A stretch of DNA of 64,000 nt, taken from positions 434,001-498,000 of the forward strand of contig JACJXH010000001.1 in the NCBI GenBank assembly GCA_020636745.1, given 5' to 3'. Positions 1-8,435 of the stretch are shown here, piece by piece. Source of the DNA: Lentimicrobiaceae bacterium (GTDB lineage Bacteria; Bacteroidota; Bacteroidia; Bacteroidales; Lentimicrobiaceae). The notes beneath the pieces are model-generated. The model made no database searches. It was not told where the DNA came from and saw only the letters and a list, made by a program, of their open reading frames with translations. Numbering within the stretch: the stretch's first letter is position 1; each line of letters begins with the position of its first letter. The position numbers were made by a program, and so were the translations under genes.

Positions 1-142
1 CTCCTACTCTAAAGCCTGAGTAAGGGGCGTATGCTCTTAAAGCTGCGCTGCTTGCATTGTCAAGTAACTGGCTGTCAGCAGGGCTCAGATCTGATTGGTT
101 GTCTGTTTCTAAGTATTGCAGGGTAATTTCTTTTTGTATCAT
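1..142 (-). CDS. cdd: Cytidine deaminase, N-terminal fragment
   Basis: This is the first 47 codons of a gene that runs off the left edge of the window. The ATG is at 142 and the reading frame is open to base 1. The visible end of the fragment, AYAPYSGFRVG preceded by an alanine-rich helix, matches the N-terminal signature of cytidine deaminases, which hydrolyse cytidine or deoxycytidine to uridine in pyrimidine salvage. The zinc-binding HAE and PCxxC motifs would lie outside the window, so activity cannot be judged. It lies 58 bp downstream of the O-antigen ligase-like gene on the same strand and may be the tail of that transcription unit. Confidence 0.8.
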   Translation of the reverse strand, partial: MIQKEITLQYLETDNQSDLSPADSQLLDNASSAALRAYAPYSGFRVG

Positions 143-200
143 TAAGCGTTGTATTACGGGCTCTAAATGTAAGAATTTTATAGCAGATAATGAGCAATTG

Positions 201-1868
201 CTACGAAGCGGTTTTGTTTAGTTTACGCCCAAAGAGTAAAAGTGCATTGAAAAAAGCAAAAAACGTTGCACCTGCCTGTGTCTCGAGTGTATCTTCCGTG
301 AGCATCGACATGAAGATAATGGTGAAAAATACAACAAAGAAGTAGTCATTAAACTTGCCAAGTTTGAGGGGAGGATATAACAAACTAAACAGAAACCATA
401 AAAAACCCAGTATCCCAAAGGCTATGAAAAAAGCCATAAACTGGTTGTGCGATCTGTTCCTGAAGGCGTTATCAAGCTTTGACCCCATTTCAGTATACGC
501 TTTAGAGAATTCAAGATTCAGGTCTCCTGTTCCCACCCCTGTAAGCCAGTTTTGTTTTATGATATGTGCTGAAGTTTTCCAGTATTCAACTCTTTGCATA
601 ACTGATGAGGCATTGGGATCTCCATGTCGCACATAGTTGGTATAGCCCATGGCAATCTGGTCAATTCTTGACCGAAGGTTAAAGCTCTCAATATAAGTTA
701 CGTTAGCTACTCCTTGTTCAATGTGTTTTATTTCGCTGTCGGTCAGTGCTTTAACGCCTTCAGCGTCTTTGCGCAAGCCTTTGGAATTTAAGAAACGGAT
801 AAGTGTGTAACTTAGTTCCTGACCTTTTTTATCTAACCCATCATAGTCCAGTTTGCTTCTTCGGTTCCATTCTTGCCTTAGCTCTGCCGGCGCAAGATAT
901 ATGCCTACATATTTGCCATTGTCAATACCGTAAGTACAGGTGTCATGAATATATGGTGTGCCATATTTGGTGTATTTGTCGAGCTTGCTGTAATCAAATT
1001 TTTCAGCATTGCTAAATTCTCTGACAGAGGAAACAAAATAATACCCAAACAATGCAGGGAAAAGCAGGGTGATGAGGATTGTAGGAATGCGGTATTTTAC
1101 CGGATTTATCTTAAATATCAGATAAAATGTAAAAATAAGGGCAAGTATTCCGGTTATAACCAGTCCGGTAATTGATTCAAGTATAAATAAAAAGAGGAGA
1201 AACCATAAAACACCAATGGCAAGAATAATCTTTGAGGTAAGTGATTTATAAATATTAAACCAAAGGAAGTAAATCAGGATAAACACTGAAAAACAAATGG
1301 TGAGTCCAAATCTGATGTGAGAAATAAAAATGCTGATTTCTCGTGGGTCGCTGATTTGCCTGGTTATCAGGACAAAAATGCTGGCTATGGTACCCGCAAA
1401 AACCGCAAAGGTAAAAAAGAGTAAAAGCTGGTTAAGTTTTTTGCCTGATAAGGATGCTGATGTTGCTATAATCACCGGTAAACTTAACAGAGGTAACTTT
1501 ATTCGTAAATCCTTAAGTGCATAATTCAGGTCGGAAGTGTATATGAGTCCGATGATATGCATCAGATACAAAGAGATAACCACCATGGCTGCGCGGTTAT
1601 TGTATAGCATTCTGAATTTGCCGCCAATGTTAATAAACATGGTGGAAAACCAGGCCTGAAGTTTTACCATGAAGTTTTTTCCGGCCGCTTTTTGCAATTT
1701 TGAGTAGTCAGCTCCTTCCCATGCCCACAGCCCAAGCAATAAAAACTGGGAAATGCTCATCCCGAATTCCGACAAAGGGATGGACATAGCCAATAAAATC
1801 ATGGCATAGAACATGAGCGAGGAAACATCTGTTTTAAAGAAACTTTGATTCTTAAAAAGAGCTGTCAT
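201..1868 (-). CDS. O-antigen ligase / Wzy-like polymerase family membrane protein
   Basis: A protein of about 555 residues with roughly ten or more hydrophobic segments, and a long hydrophilic, probably periplasmic, insert at about residues 290-440. The C-terminal part carries the O-antigen ligase (Wzy_C) signature: GVGTGD followed by RSHNQF near residue 475, then two membrane helices. Family members join or polymerise lipid-linked glycans at the outer face of the inner membrane; the substrate here is unknown. The frame could open at a TTG at 1883, two bases after the protease stop, but I prefer the ATG at 1868. It follows the S41 protease gene closely and is probably co-transcribed with it. 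The two glycosyltransferases and LptF/G permease at 51-55 kb may belong to the same surface-glycan physiology. Confidence 0.75.
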   Translation of the reverse strand: MTALFKNQSFFKTDVSSLMFYAMILLAMSIPLSEFGMSISQFLLLGLWAWEGADYSKLQKAAGKNFMVKLQAWFSTMFINIGGKFRMLYNNRAAMVVISLYLMHIIGLIYTSDLNYALKDLRIKLPLLSLPVIIATSASLSGKKLNQLLLFFTFAVFAGTIASIFVLITRQISDPREISIFISHIRFGLTICFSVFILIYFLWFNIYKSLTSKIILAIGVLWFLLFLFILESITGLVITGILALIFTFYLIFKINPVKYRIPTILITLLFPALFGYYFVSSVREFSNAEKFDYSKLDKYTKYGTPYIHDTCTYGIDNGKYVGIYLAPAELRQEWNRRSKLDYDGLDKKGQELSYTLIRFLNSKGLRKDAEGVKALTDSEIKHIEQGVANVTYIESFNLRSRIDQIAMGYTNYVRHGDPNASSVMQRVEYWKTSAHIIKQNWLTGVGTGDLNLEFSKAYTEMGSKLDNAFRNRSHNQFMAFFIAFGILGFLWFLFSLLYPPLKLGKFNDYFFVVFFTIIFMSMLTEDTLETQAGATFFAFFNALLLFGRKLNKTAS

Positions 1869-1884
1869 CTGCGGCGTTGGCAAA

Positions 1885-3561
1885 TTAGGGTTTGGTATTT
1901 GTGAGATTGCTGCTTCCGTCGAGTATTGCCTTGTAAGCTTTTATGTCATTTAAAACATGAATAGCAGAAACAATTTCCTGATCTTCGGTCAGCATTGCTT
2001 TGATGCGGCCTTTCTGAAAATAGTACCTTGACACTATCTCACTTCGCAACATGGATTTAATCTCATCTTTGAACTTTACCAGATCTGTCTGTTTATTATG
2101 TTTCATTTTCGATTCCAGTAAATCAAATTCTGCCTTCAATTCGGCATAGTATTGTTCAGTTTCCGCCGTTTTTTTGAGATCAACCAGCATTTTTTCACTT
2201 CGGGTGGTGTAGTCATAATCTTTATCGCGAAGCCAGTCAGTAAAACTGGTGTACATATCGTCTGTAATGATGAAGTCTTCAGGCTCCGGGATGGTTGGGT
2301 GCTCACGTTTGAATTTATTGGCATAGTCAAAAATGAGATTTTTCGAAATCAGGCTGATGGCAATATTACTGGCCAGAGGTTGTTCCGCTTTTATGTCAGG
2401 TTCAATTCCTCCTCCATCATAAACGGTTCTGCCAGTAGTGGTTTTAAAGCTGTTGATGAGGGAGTCAGGAATGTGTCTTGAAAAACCCATACTGTCTCTG
2501 TTGGCGTAATCTATTGCCTGAATACACCTCCCGCTGGGGATGTAGTATTTGGCAACTGTAACTTTCATCTGAGTGTTATAACTGAGCGGAATAATATTCT
2601 GAACCAGACCTTTACCAAAGGTTCTTTCTCCCAGTATTACAGCCCTGTCAAGATCCTGTAAGGCTCCGGCTACAATCTCAGATGCTGATGCACTGAAATC
2701 GTTGACAAGAACAACTATCGGAATTTCAGGATCTACCGGTTGTACAAAAGTTTTATAGGTTTTATTTCTGTCGGGGGTTTTACCTTTGGTGCTTACTACC
2801 ACTTCTCCTTTTTTAACAAACAGATTGGTAATACTAACTGCCTCATTCAGCAATCCACCGCCATTGTCGCGCAAGTCAATAATTAAAGCTTTGAACTTTT
2901 CGTTTTCACGTAGTTTCAGAAAGGCATCTTTTACTTCCTTAGCAGAATTTTGCGTAAACCCGGTTAACTTAATGTAGCCAGTGTTTTCATCAACCATTGA
3001 GGAAAATGCGACGTTTGGAATGGCTACATTTTCACGCATTACTTCGATGTCGATGGGAGAATGGGAGCCTTCGCGCTGCACCAGGATGTTAATTTTAGTT
3101 CCCGGTTGTCCTTTTAAAATAGCACTTACATCGCTCACTGATTTTCCTTTGGTGTCTTTGTTGTTGATTTTCAGAATCTGGTCGCCAGGAATTAGTCCGG
3201 CTTTCTGTGCCGGGGAATTTTCGTAAGGTTCTGAAATCACAATGTAATCACCCTGCTTATGTATTAAAGCGCCAATGCCACCATATTGCCCGGTAGTCAT
3301 GAAAGTGAAATCCTCGATCTCGGCTTCTGAAATAAAAACAGTGTATGGGTCAAGCTTGTCTAGTATTGCATCAATTCCAGTTTTTGTCAGGTCGCCATAG
3401 TTTATTTCATCAACATAATTGTTGTTGAGCTCTTTAAACATGGTTGCGAAGATGTCGAGGTTCTTTGATATTTCAAAGGATGACGAGTTTTGCGCATTTA
3501 CGTTGAGGTTGACCAACAGGCCAATCATGAAGGTAAATAGTAATTTGTACACCTGTTTCAT
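1885..3561 (-). CDS. ctpA: S41-family C-terminal processing protease (CtpA/Tsp type)
   Basis: A periplasmic serine protease of 558 residues with a signal peptide ending at about residue 23 (VNAQ). A PDZ domain lies at about 95-165 and the S41 catalytic domain at about 190-360. The catalytic serine is in SASASE (Ser292) and the lysine in FGKGLVQ (Lys317). Their 25-residue spacing is that of E. coli Tsp, with Asp303 between them. The remaining ~190 residues are helical and charged. Tsp-type proteases trim or degrade envelope proteins from their C termini. It is the fifth gene in the conserved Bacteroidota run DUF4271-hemD-rnpA-yidD-S41. All key residues are present. Confidence 0.92.
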   Translation of the reverse strand: MKQVYKLLFTFMIGLLVNLNVNAQNSSSFEISKNLDIFATMFKELNNNYVDEINYGDLTKTGIDAILDKLDPYTVFISEAEIEDFTFMTTGQYGGIGALIHKQGDYIVISEPYENSPAQKAGLIPGDQILKINNKDTKGKSVSDVSAILKGQPGTKINILVQREGSHSPIDIEVMRENVAIPNVAFSSMVDENTGYIKLTGFTQNSAKEVKDAFLKLRENEKFKALIIDLRDNGGGLLNEAVSITNLFVKKGEVVVSTKGKTPDRNKTYKTFVQPVDPEIPIVVLVNDFSASASEIVAGALQDLDRAVILGERTFGKGLVQNIIPLSYNTQMKVTVAKYYIPSGRCIQAIDYANRDSMGFSRHIPDSLINSFKTTTGRTVYDGGGIEPDIKAEQPLASNIAISLISKNLIFDYANKFKREHPTIPEPEDFIITDDMYTSFTDWLRDKDYDYTTRSEKMLVDLKKTAETEQYYAELKAEFDLLESKMKHNKQTDLVKFKDEIKSMLRSEIVSRYYFQKGRIKAMLTEDQEIVSAIHVLNDIKAYKAILDGSSNLTNTKP

Positions 3562-3589
3562 TTAACCGTTTGTTTGATTAGAATGTAAA

Positions 3590-3811
3590 TCAGGGGACAG
3601 GGTCATAACCACTGCCTCCCCAGGGATGACATGATAGCACTCTTTTTATAGTAAGCCAGCCTCCTTTAAAAGGCCCGTGTTTTTTTATAGCCTCAACTCC
3701 ATAGGCAGAACAAGTTGGTGTGTAACGACACGATGGAGGTAAATAAGGAGAAATGGCCCCCTGATACAACCTGATGATACCAATCAAAATGTTAGCCAGT
3801 AGTTTTTTCAT
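3590..3811 (-). CDS. yidD: YidD membrane protein insertion efficiency factor
   Basis: A 73-residue protein with the complete YidD signature: an amphipathic N-terminal helix, YQGAISP, then CRYTPTCSAY with its conserved cysteines, GGW and HPWGGSGYDPVP at the end. YidD assists YidC-dependent insertion of inner-membrane proteins at the cytoplasmic face. The start codon lies inside the 3' end of rnpA (20-bp overlap), the usual close rnpA-yidD arrangement that implies translational coupling. Confidence 0.95.
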   Translation of the reverse strand: MKKLLANILIGIIRLYQGAISPYLPPSCRYTPTCSAYGVEAIKKHGPFKGGWLTIKRVLSCHPWGGSGYDPVP

Positions 3812-4175
3812 GTGCAGAAACTAAACGCTGTAATAGCTGAATTATTATAGGTTCAAGCGAATTGATATCTACAATTTCTTTGCCCGCATAAATGAAGGCC
3901 AGATGGCAGCTTTTGCCATTCAGGCCTTCCATAGCAATATACTTATTTTTTCGATAACATTCTCTCAGCAGGCGCTTGATTTTGTTACGGTCAACAGCAT
4001 GCCTGAAATTCCGTTTAGGGACAGATAGCAACACTTTGATGCATGGAGTTTTTTCGCAATCCGTTGGCAGCCAAAGCATTTTGACCGGGTATTTAAAAAC
4101 AGCATTTCCGGTTTTAAAAAGCCTGTCGATGTCTGATATATTACACAAATGCTCCTGCTTTCTAAATGTTTGCAT
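3792..4175 (-). CDS. rnpA: Ribonuclease P protein component
   Basis: A small basic protein of 127 residues. It shows the family's central pattern: SVPKRNFRHAVDRNKIKRLLRE, with the RNR-like basic helix that contacts the RNase P RNA. The protein helps the catalytic RNA bind and cleave pre-tRNA 5' leaders. The position between hemD and yidD is the standard Bacteroidota context; the rnpB RNA gene is not in this window. The ATG at 4175 is the only sensible start. Confidence 0.93.
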   Translation of the reverse strand: MQTFRKQEHLCNISDIDRLFKTGNAVFKYPVKMLWLPTDCEKTPCIKVLLSVPKRNFRHAVDRNKIKRLLRECYRKNKYIAMEGLNGKSCHLAFIYAGKEIVDINSLEPIIIQLLQRLVSAHEKTTG

Positions 4176-4226
4176 AGCACCTGTTGTTATGTTAGAATGC
4201 TTTCGTCAAAAGGAAAGCAGCTGTGA

Positions 4227-4982
4227 TTATTTGCTTTTATTATTTACAGCCAGAAACTGTTCAATTGCTTTTGACATTGAAGGAGCAGTAGGAGTAGGGG
4301 CCTCAATGGTGATGGTTAAGCCGGCTTCACGCGCAGCCAGGGCTGTTGTTTGTCCGAATACACCAATGGCTTTTTCGCCTTGTTTAAAATCAGGAAAGCT
4401 CTTAAACAGCGATTTAATGCCAGAAGGGCTGAAAAATACCATCAATTCATATTTGTTTACATCAAGAAATGTCATATCACTCGAAACGGTGCGATACATA
4501 ATGGCTTTCGAGTAATTGATCTTGTGTATGTCGAGTAAATCAGACAACTCGTTGTTATGCTCTTCATTGCATGGAAGCAAATACTTCTCAGTTTTATGCT
4601 TTCTGATAATGTCGACCAGCTCATTGAGCTCAAGTTTACTGAAGAAAATTTTCCGTTTTCTGTATTGGATGTATTTCTGCAGGTAATAAGCCGTTGCTTC
4701 CGAGGCGCAGAAATATTTCATGGTCTCGGGTATGTCGGTTCTTAATTCCCCTGCTAACCTGAAGAAATTATCAACACCATGCTTACTGGTGAAAATAACA
4801 GCTGTATAGTCAGATAAACGAACTTTGTTTTCTTTTCTGAATTCTATTGAACTAAGACCCTCAATCTTGAAGAATTTGTGAAAATCCAGGTTCAGGCAGT
4901 ATTTCTTTATGATATCCCCATAAGGTGATTTCTCCAGTTCGGCCGGTTTAGGCTGCGAAATAAGTACGTTCTTGATTTTCAA
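4227..4982 (-). CDS. hemD: Uroporphyrinogen-III synthase
   Basis: A 251-residue HemD-family protein. This family is poorly conserved, but the recognisable parts are present: KNVLISQP at the start, AVIFTSKHGVDNFF at about residue 85, and a second-domain FFSPSGIKSLF followed by AIGVFGQTTALAAREAG. The enzyme closes and inverts ring D of hydroxymethylbilane to give uroporphyrinogen III for heme. Context supports this, since hemD sits between DUF4271 and rnpA in many Bacteroidota. The start is a TTG at 4982: the frame has no upstream ATG before an in-frame stop, and the first internal Met codons are far inside the domain. Confidence 0.88.
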   Translation of the reverse strand: MKIKNVLISQPKPAELEKSPYGDIIKKYCLNLDFHKFFKIEGLSSIEFRKENKVRLSDYTAVIFTSKHGVDNFFRLAGELRTDIPETMKYFCASEATAYYLQKYIQYRKRKIFFSKLELNELVDIIRKHKTEKYLLPCNEEHNNELSDLLDIHKINYSKAIMYRTVSSDMTFLDVNKYELMVFFSPSGIKSLFKSFPDFKQGEKAIGVFGQTTALAAREAGLTITIEAPTPTAPSMSKAIEQFLAVNNKSK

Positions 4983-5047
4983 TTTTAATCCTATTTTAAA
5001 AATTAAACTTAATCAGAGTTACCGGTGTATGTATTCGCAACGCCCTG

Positions 5048-5974
5048 TTAATCAGAAGTTGTTATTATTTTGAATAATATTAGTACCGGTAAAATTTCGA
5101 GGGTGCAAAGATACAAAAATAAATAAACAAGCGAAAACGTTTGCGAGGTGAAGCTTATAGAAATACTTCTTAAAAATCGGAAAACAAGTCCTGTTATAAA
5201 TACTGCAACTGCCAGATAGGTAATAATTGTACTTCCGGAATAATAACCTGCGACGGTCAAAGGAAACGCAATAATGCCGGTTGCAAGGTTGAATATGAGG
5301 CTGGTAAGTATATATTCAGCTGCTTCATGTCTGGTTCTGAAAAGGCTGCCCATGGCTTTTACCAGTAAAACTTTGGCCATCCAGAAAGAAACTACTGCTC
5401 CAAAAATTATATAATAAATCCTGAAAATATTTGTTATCCCAATAATTTCGCTGAGGTATCCCGAACCGAACTGATAAATTACAGTTGTTATGCTGGCTAT
5501 GTAAACAAAGGCAAGTGCCGGCGTAATTCTTTCGTTGGTTACATTGCCTTCCCTGATAAGCTGGTTTACATTGTGCTTGGCGATTGTTGCCTTAAATAGT
5601 TGTTTAATCCGACGCGAGTAGTAGTATCTGACCCATGCTAAAATAATCAGACAAACCAGGAATGTTGCCGTCAGCCAGTCATCGCTGGGTTGATGCCTTA
5701 CTGTCGGGGTGATTTGTTGAGATAAGTGGGCTGTGGTTTTAAAAATTGAGCTTTTGTCGTATACGGGGCCAATTGGAATGGCGCTTGTGCTGTCTTCCTG
5801 AAAAACAATTTCTTTAAGTTCAAACTTAAATTTATCTGCCGGCTTCACCGGATTCAGGCTGTCTGCCAGATAACCGGCATAGCTTGAGATAGAATCATGC
5901 TTTACTTCCTGTTTTTTTGCAACAGGTTGTAAATAGAAATTGGTATAAGTGGTTTGGTGCTCTGCGCTTCTCAT
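5048..5974 (-). CDS. DUF4271 integral membrane protein
   Basis: A 308-residue membrane protein of unknown function. It has a hydrophilic N-terminal stretch of about 105 residues and then roughly six to seven transmembrane helices, including a WLTATFLVCLIILAW segment and a hydrophobic C terminus. It matches the DUF4271 family, found almost only in Bacteroidota directly upstream of hemD, as here. A minus-strand TAATTTTG element (5983-5990) lies just eight bases before the ATG and could be its promoter -7 box, which would give an almost leaderless mRNA. No catalytic motif is visible. Confidence 0.8.
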   Translation of the reverse strand: MRSAEHQTTYTNFYLQPVAKKQEVKHDSISSYAGYLADSLNPVKPADKFKFELKEIVFQEDSTSAIPIGPVYDKSSIFKTTAHLSQQITPTVRHQPSDDWLTATFLVCLIILAWVRYYYSRRIKQLFKATIAKHNVNQLIREGNVTNERITPALAFVYIASITTVIYQFGSGYLSEIIGITNIFRIYYIIFGAVVSFWMAKVLLVKAMGSLFRTRHEAAEYILTSLIFNLATGIIAFPLTVAGYYSGSTIITYLAVAVFITGLVFRFLRSISISFTSQTFSLVYLFLYLCTLEILPVLILFKIITTSD

Positions 5975-6395
5975 TCAGCCTGCAAAATTAATACTTTTTG
6001 AGATGTACTGATGGGTTGTTTTTCAAGTCAGAAACAATATTTCAACAACCCTGATGGTTGGCAGAACTCAGGTCTTTTTTGATTTTTATGCCGTTTTTAC
6101 TCGTTTGAGAATGAATCTCCGCTGCTTTATGGTTAAAAAAATGCTTTAGATTGAATGACAGATTTTTATAACATTGGCAGTATTGAAAATACCGGGGTTA
6201 GATATGGTGTGCTGATGTGTAAAATAACCCCTGGTAACAGCCGCCCGATGTAATGGCACAAAATGAACAGCCATAAGGATAGGCGCTTTAACTGAAAAAT
6301 AACATATGATTAATTTAAAACACCGGTAAATAAGTTATAAATTTGCGGGCTGAAACTCAACTTGTTTAATACAATTCAGCCAATCTTTACTTACC
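5975..6395. other. 421-bp divergent intergenic region (DUF4271 / pta)
   Basis: This gap separates two divergently transcribed units. Besides the minus-strand TAATTTTG at 5983-5990 and the plus-strand TAAATTTG at 6338-6345, I see no coding potential, tRNA fold or strong hairpin. Confidence 0.6.
6338..6345 (+). promoter_or_regulatory. Candidate -7 promoter element for pta operon
   Basis: TAAATTTG matches the Bacteroidota TAnnTTTG consensus and lies 50 bp before the pta start. The -33 region (TTTA near 6314) is only a weak match to TTTG. Confidence 0.5.
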
Positions 6396-7397
6396 ATGTC
6401 ATTGATGAAAGCCATCAGGGAAAATGCACAAAAGTTAAATAAGTGCATTGTACTACCCGAAGGAACCGAAGAACGGACGCTTAAAGCAGCCGATTTTATC
6501 CTCAAAGAAAAACTTGCCAGAATCATCCTTATCGGAAATAAATCCGAGATTCAGAACAAAGCGAATGAATGGGGACTACAGTTTATTGTACAGGCAACAA
6601 TCATAGATCCTGTTGATAATCCCGATAAGGAACGTTATGCTAAAATTCTTTTTGAAATCAGAAAATCAAAAGGGATGACATGGGAGGAAGCGCTCAGGCT
6701 TACTGAAGATCCGTTGTATCTTGCCACCTTGTTGATTAAAGCAGGTGAAGCCGACGGAGAAGTGGCAGGTGCGATGAATGCAACAGGTAATGTATTGCGC
6801 CCGGCTTTTCAGATTGTTAAAACTCTTCCGGGAATCAGTGTGGTATCAGGTGCATTTCTGATGATTTTTAAAGACAATCCTTATGTGCCGGGTAATATTC
6901 TGGTTTTTGCTGATTGTGCTGTTCATCCTGATCCAACTGCTCCAGAACTGGCAGAAATAGCTGTGTCAACGGCCTTGACAGCTAAGGCTATTGCCGGGTT
7001 AGAGCCCCGCGTGGCTATGTTAAGCTTTTCAACCAAAGGCAGTGCTAAACACGCACTTTGCGATAAAGTGGTTGAAGCAACAAGAATTGCACGGGAAAAG
7101 GCTCCATGGCTAGAAATAGACGGCGAGCTGCAGGCCGATGCAGCTATTGTTGAAGCTGTGGGTATGTTAAAAGCCCCCGGAAGTCAGGTGGCCGGCAAAG
7201 CCAATGTGCTGGTTTTTCCCAGTCTTGAAACAGGGAATATTGCTTATAAGCTGGTTCAGCGTTTAGCCGGTGCAGAAGCCATAGGCCCGGTGTTGCAGGG
7301 AATGGCTGCACCTATTAATGATTTGTCAAGAGGTTGTTCAGTAAGCGATATTGTTAATTTGGTCGCTATTACTGCCAATCAGGCTGGTGGCATGTAA
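6396..7397 (+). CDS. pta: Phosphate acetyltransferase (short form)
   Basis: A 333-residue single-domain phosphotransacylase. It interconverts acetyl-CoA and acetyl phosphate; with ackA this yields ATP from acetyl-CoA. The C-terminal half shows the strongly conserved Pta run: DGELQADAA, KAPGSQVAGKANVLVFP, GNIAYKLVQRLAGA, GPVLQG and NDLSRGCSVSDIVN. This fits acetyl- better than butyryl-transferases. It lacks the N-terminal DRTGG/BioD-like regulatory region of the long enterobacterial enzyme. It is first in a three-gene plus-strand run with hbd and ackA, with a 36-bp gap to the next gene. Activity on butyryl-CoA cannot be excluded. Confidence 0.9.
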   Translation: MSLMKAIRENAQKLNKCIVLPEGTEERTLKAADFILKEKLARIILIGNKSEIQNKANEWGLQFIVQATIIDPVDNPDKERYAKILFEIRKSKGMTWEEALRLTEDPLYLATLLIKAGEADGEVAGAMNATGNVLRPAFQIVKTLPGISVVSGAFLMIFKDNPYVPGNILVFADCAVHPDPTAPELAEIAVSTALTAKAIAGLEPRVAMLSFSTKGSAKHALCDKVVEATRIAREKAPWLEIDGELQADAAIVEAVGMLKAPGSQVAGKANVLVFPSLETGNIAYKLVQRLAGAEAIGPVLQGMAAPINDLSRGCSVSDIVNLVAITANQAGGM

Positions 7398-7433
7398 TTT
7401 ATCCTAAGAAAACTTAATAATACCATCATAAAA

Positions 7434-8402
7434 ATGTCAGAAAGATTAGAAGATTTTAGCCTTGGAAAAACCATGCAATCCAAAGGCTCATTGCAAAAAG
7501 TGGGCGTTGTTGGCTGTGGGGCCATGGGCCAGGAAATTTCTGTGCTGGTCAGTCAGTCAGGAATCGAAGTTGCTTTTGTCGATATCAGCGATGAACGGGT
7601 TGCCGAGGTCTTTAAACGTATTGAAAACCAACTTGACGATCGCATTAGTAAATGGGGCCTTACCGGAAGTGAGAAAAAATTAATCCTGTCCCGCATCAAA
7701 GGTTCAACTGATTATTCAAGCCTGTCTGATTGTGATATTGTTATTGAAACAGTAAACTCTAAAAAGAAAGGAACCAGCCTTGAATTAAGAATGGAGATTT
7801 TCAAAAAAATTGAATCTGTGGTTTCAGTTGATACCGTTATCGTGTCGAACACTGCAACACTTATGATTTCTGAAATTGCTTCAGTGCTCAAACGCCCTGA
7901 CAGAGCCATGGGCTTGCATTTCTTCTCACCGGTGAGCAAGGTTAAAGTGATTGAAGCGGTTCGCTCTGTTTATACCTCAGATGATACTTATAATCTTGTT
8001 AGTAAACTTGCTTTGTTGATTGGCAAAAAGCTGATCAATGTGAATGAATCAGCAGGAAATATCAGTACCCGCATGCTTGTTCCCTTGATTAATGAAGCTT
8101 GCGAAATTTTAATGGAAGGCGTTGCTTCGGTGATGGATATTGATGAAACCATGAAAGAAACTTCCGGTCTTCAGTTGGGCCCTTTCGAAATGGCAGATAA
8201 AATCGGTCTCGATAAGGTGCTGAAATGGATGGAAAATCTGTACATTGAGTTTGGAGAACAGAAGTATAAACCATCGCCTGTGCTGAAGCGCATGGTAAGG
8301 GCCAATATAGTGGGTCGCCGCGTTGGTGAAGGATTTTATCTGTACAAAGGTTCTAAAAGAATTCCAAAAACAGGTTCTATCATTAATTTAGGTCGCGAAT
8401 AG
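7434..8402 (+). CDS. 3-hydroxyacyl-CoA dehydrogenase (3-hydroxybutyryl-CoA dehydrogenase-like)
   Basis: A 322-residue NAD(P)-dependent dehydrogenase. The Rossmann dinucleotide motif GCGAMG lies near residue 27. SNTATLMISEIA and then GLHFFSP, with the catalytic His, lie at about 140-160. The C-terminal domain contains GPFEMADKIGLDKVLKWME and ends with GRRVGEGFY. It oxidises or reduces the 3-hydroxyl of short-chain acyl-CoAs, as in butanoyl-CoA formation or beta-oxidation. Its place between pta and ackA is unusual and ties it to acyl-CoA/acyl-phosphate fermentation. No thiolase, crotonase or acyl-CoA dehydrogenase is nearby. There is an extra N-terminal extension of about 20 residues before the Rossmann fold. 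Confidence 0.88.
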   Translation: MSERLEDFSLGKTMQSKGSLQKVGVVGCGAMGQEISVLVSQSGIEVAFVDISDERVAEVFKRIENQLDDRISKWGLTGSEKKLILSRIKGSTDYSSLSDCDIVIETVNSKKKGTSLELRMEIFKKIESVVSVDTVIVSNTATLMISEIASVLKRPDRAMGLHFFSPVSKVKVIEAVRSVYTSDDTYNLVSKLALLIGKKLINVNESAGNISTRMLVPLINEACEILMEGVASVMDIDETMKETSGLQLGPFEMADKIGLDKVLKWMENLYIEFGEQKYKPSPVLKRMVRANIVGRRVGEGFYLYKGSKRIPKTGSIINLGRE

Positions 8403-8435
8403 TTTTCTTCAACATTTTTACGAAAAAATTTTAAA

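Noticed and set aside
3976..4515. 179-codon plus-strand frame across rnpA and hemD
   Set aside because: Overlaps two conserved genes on the other strand; no family match.
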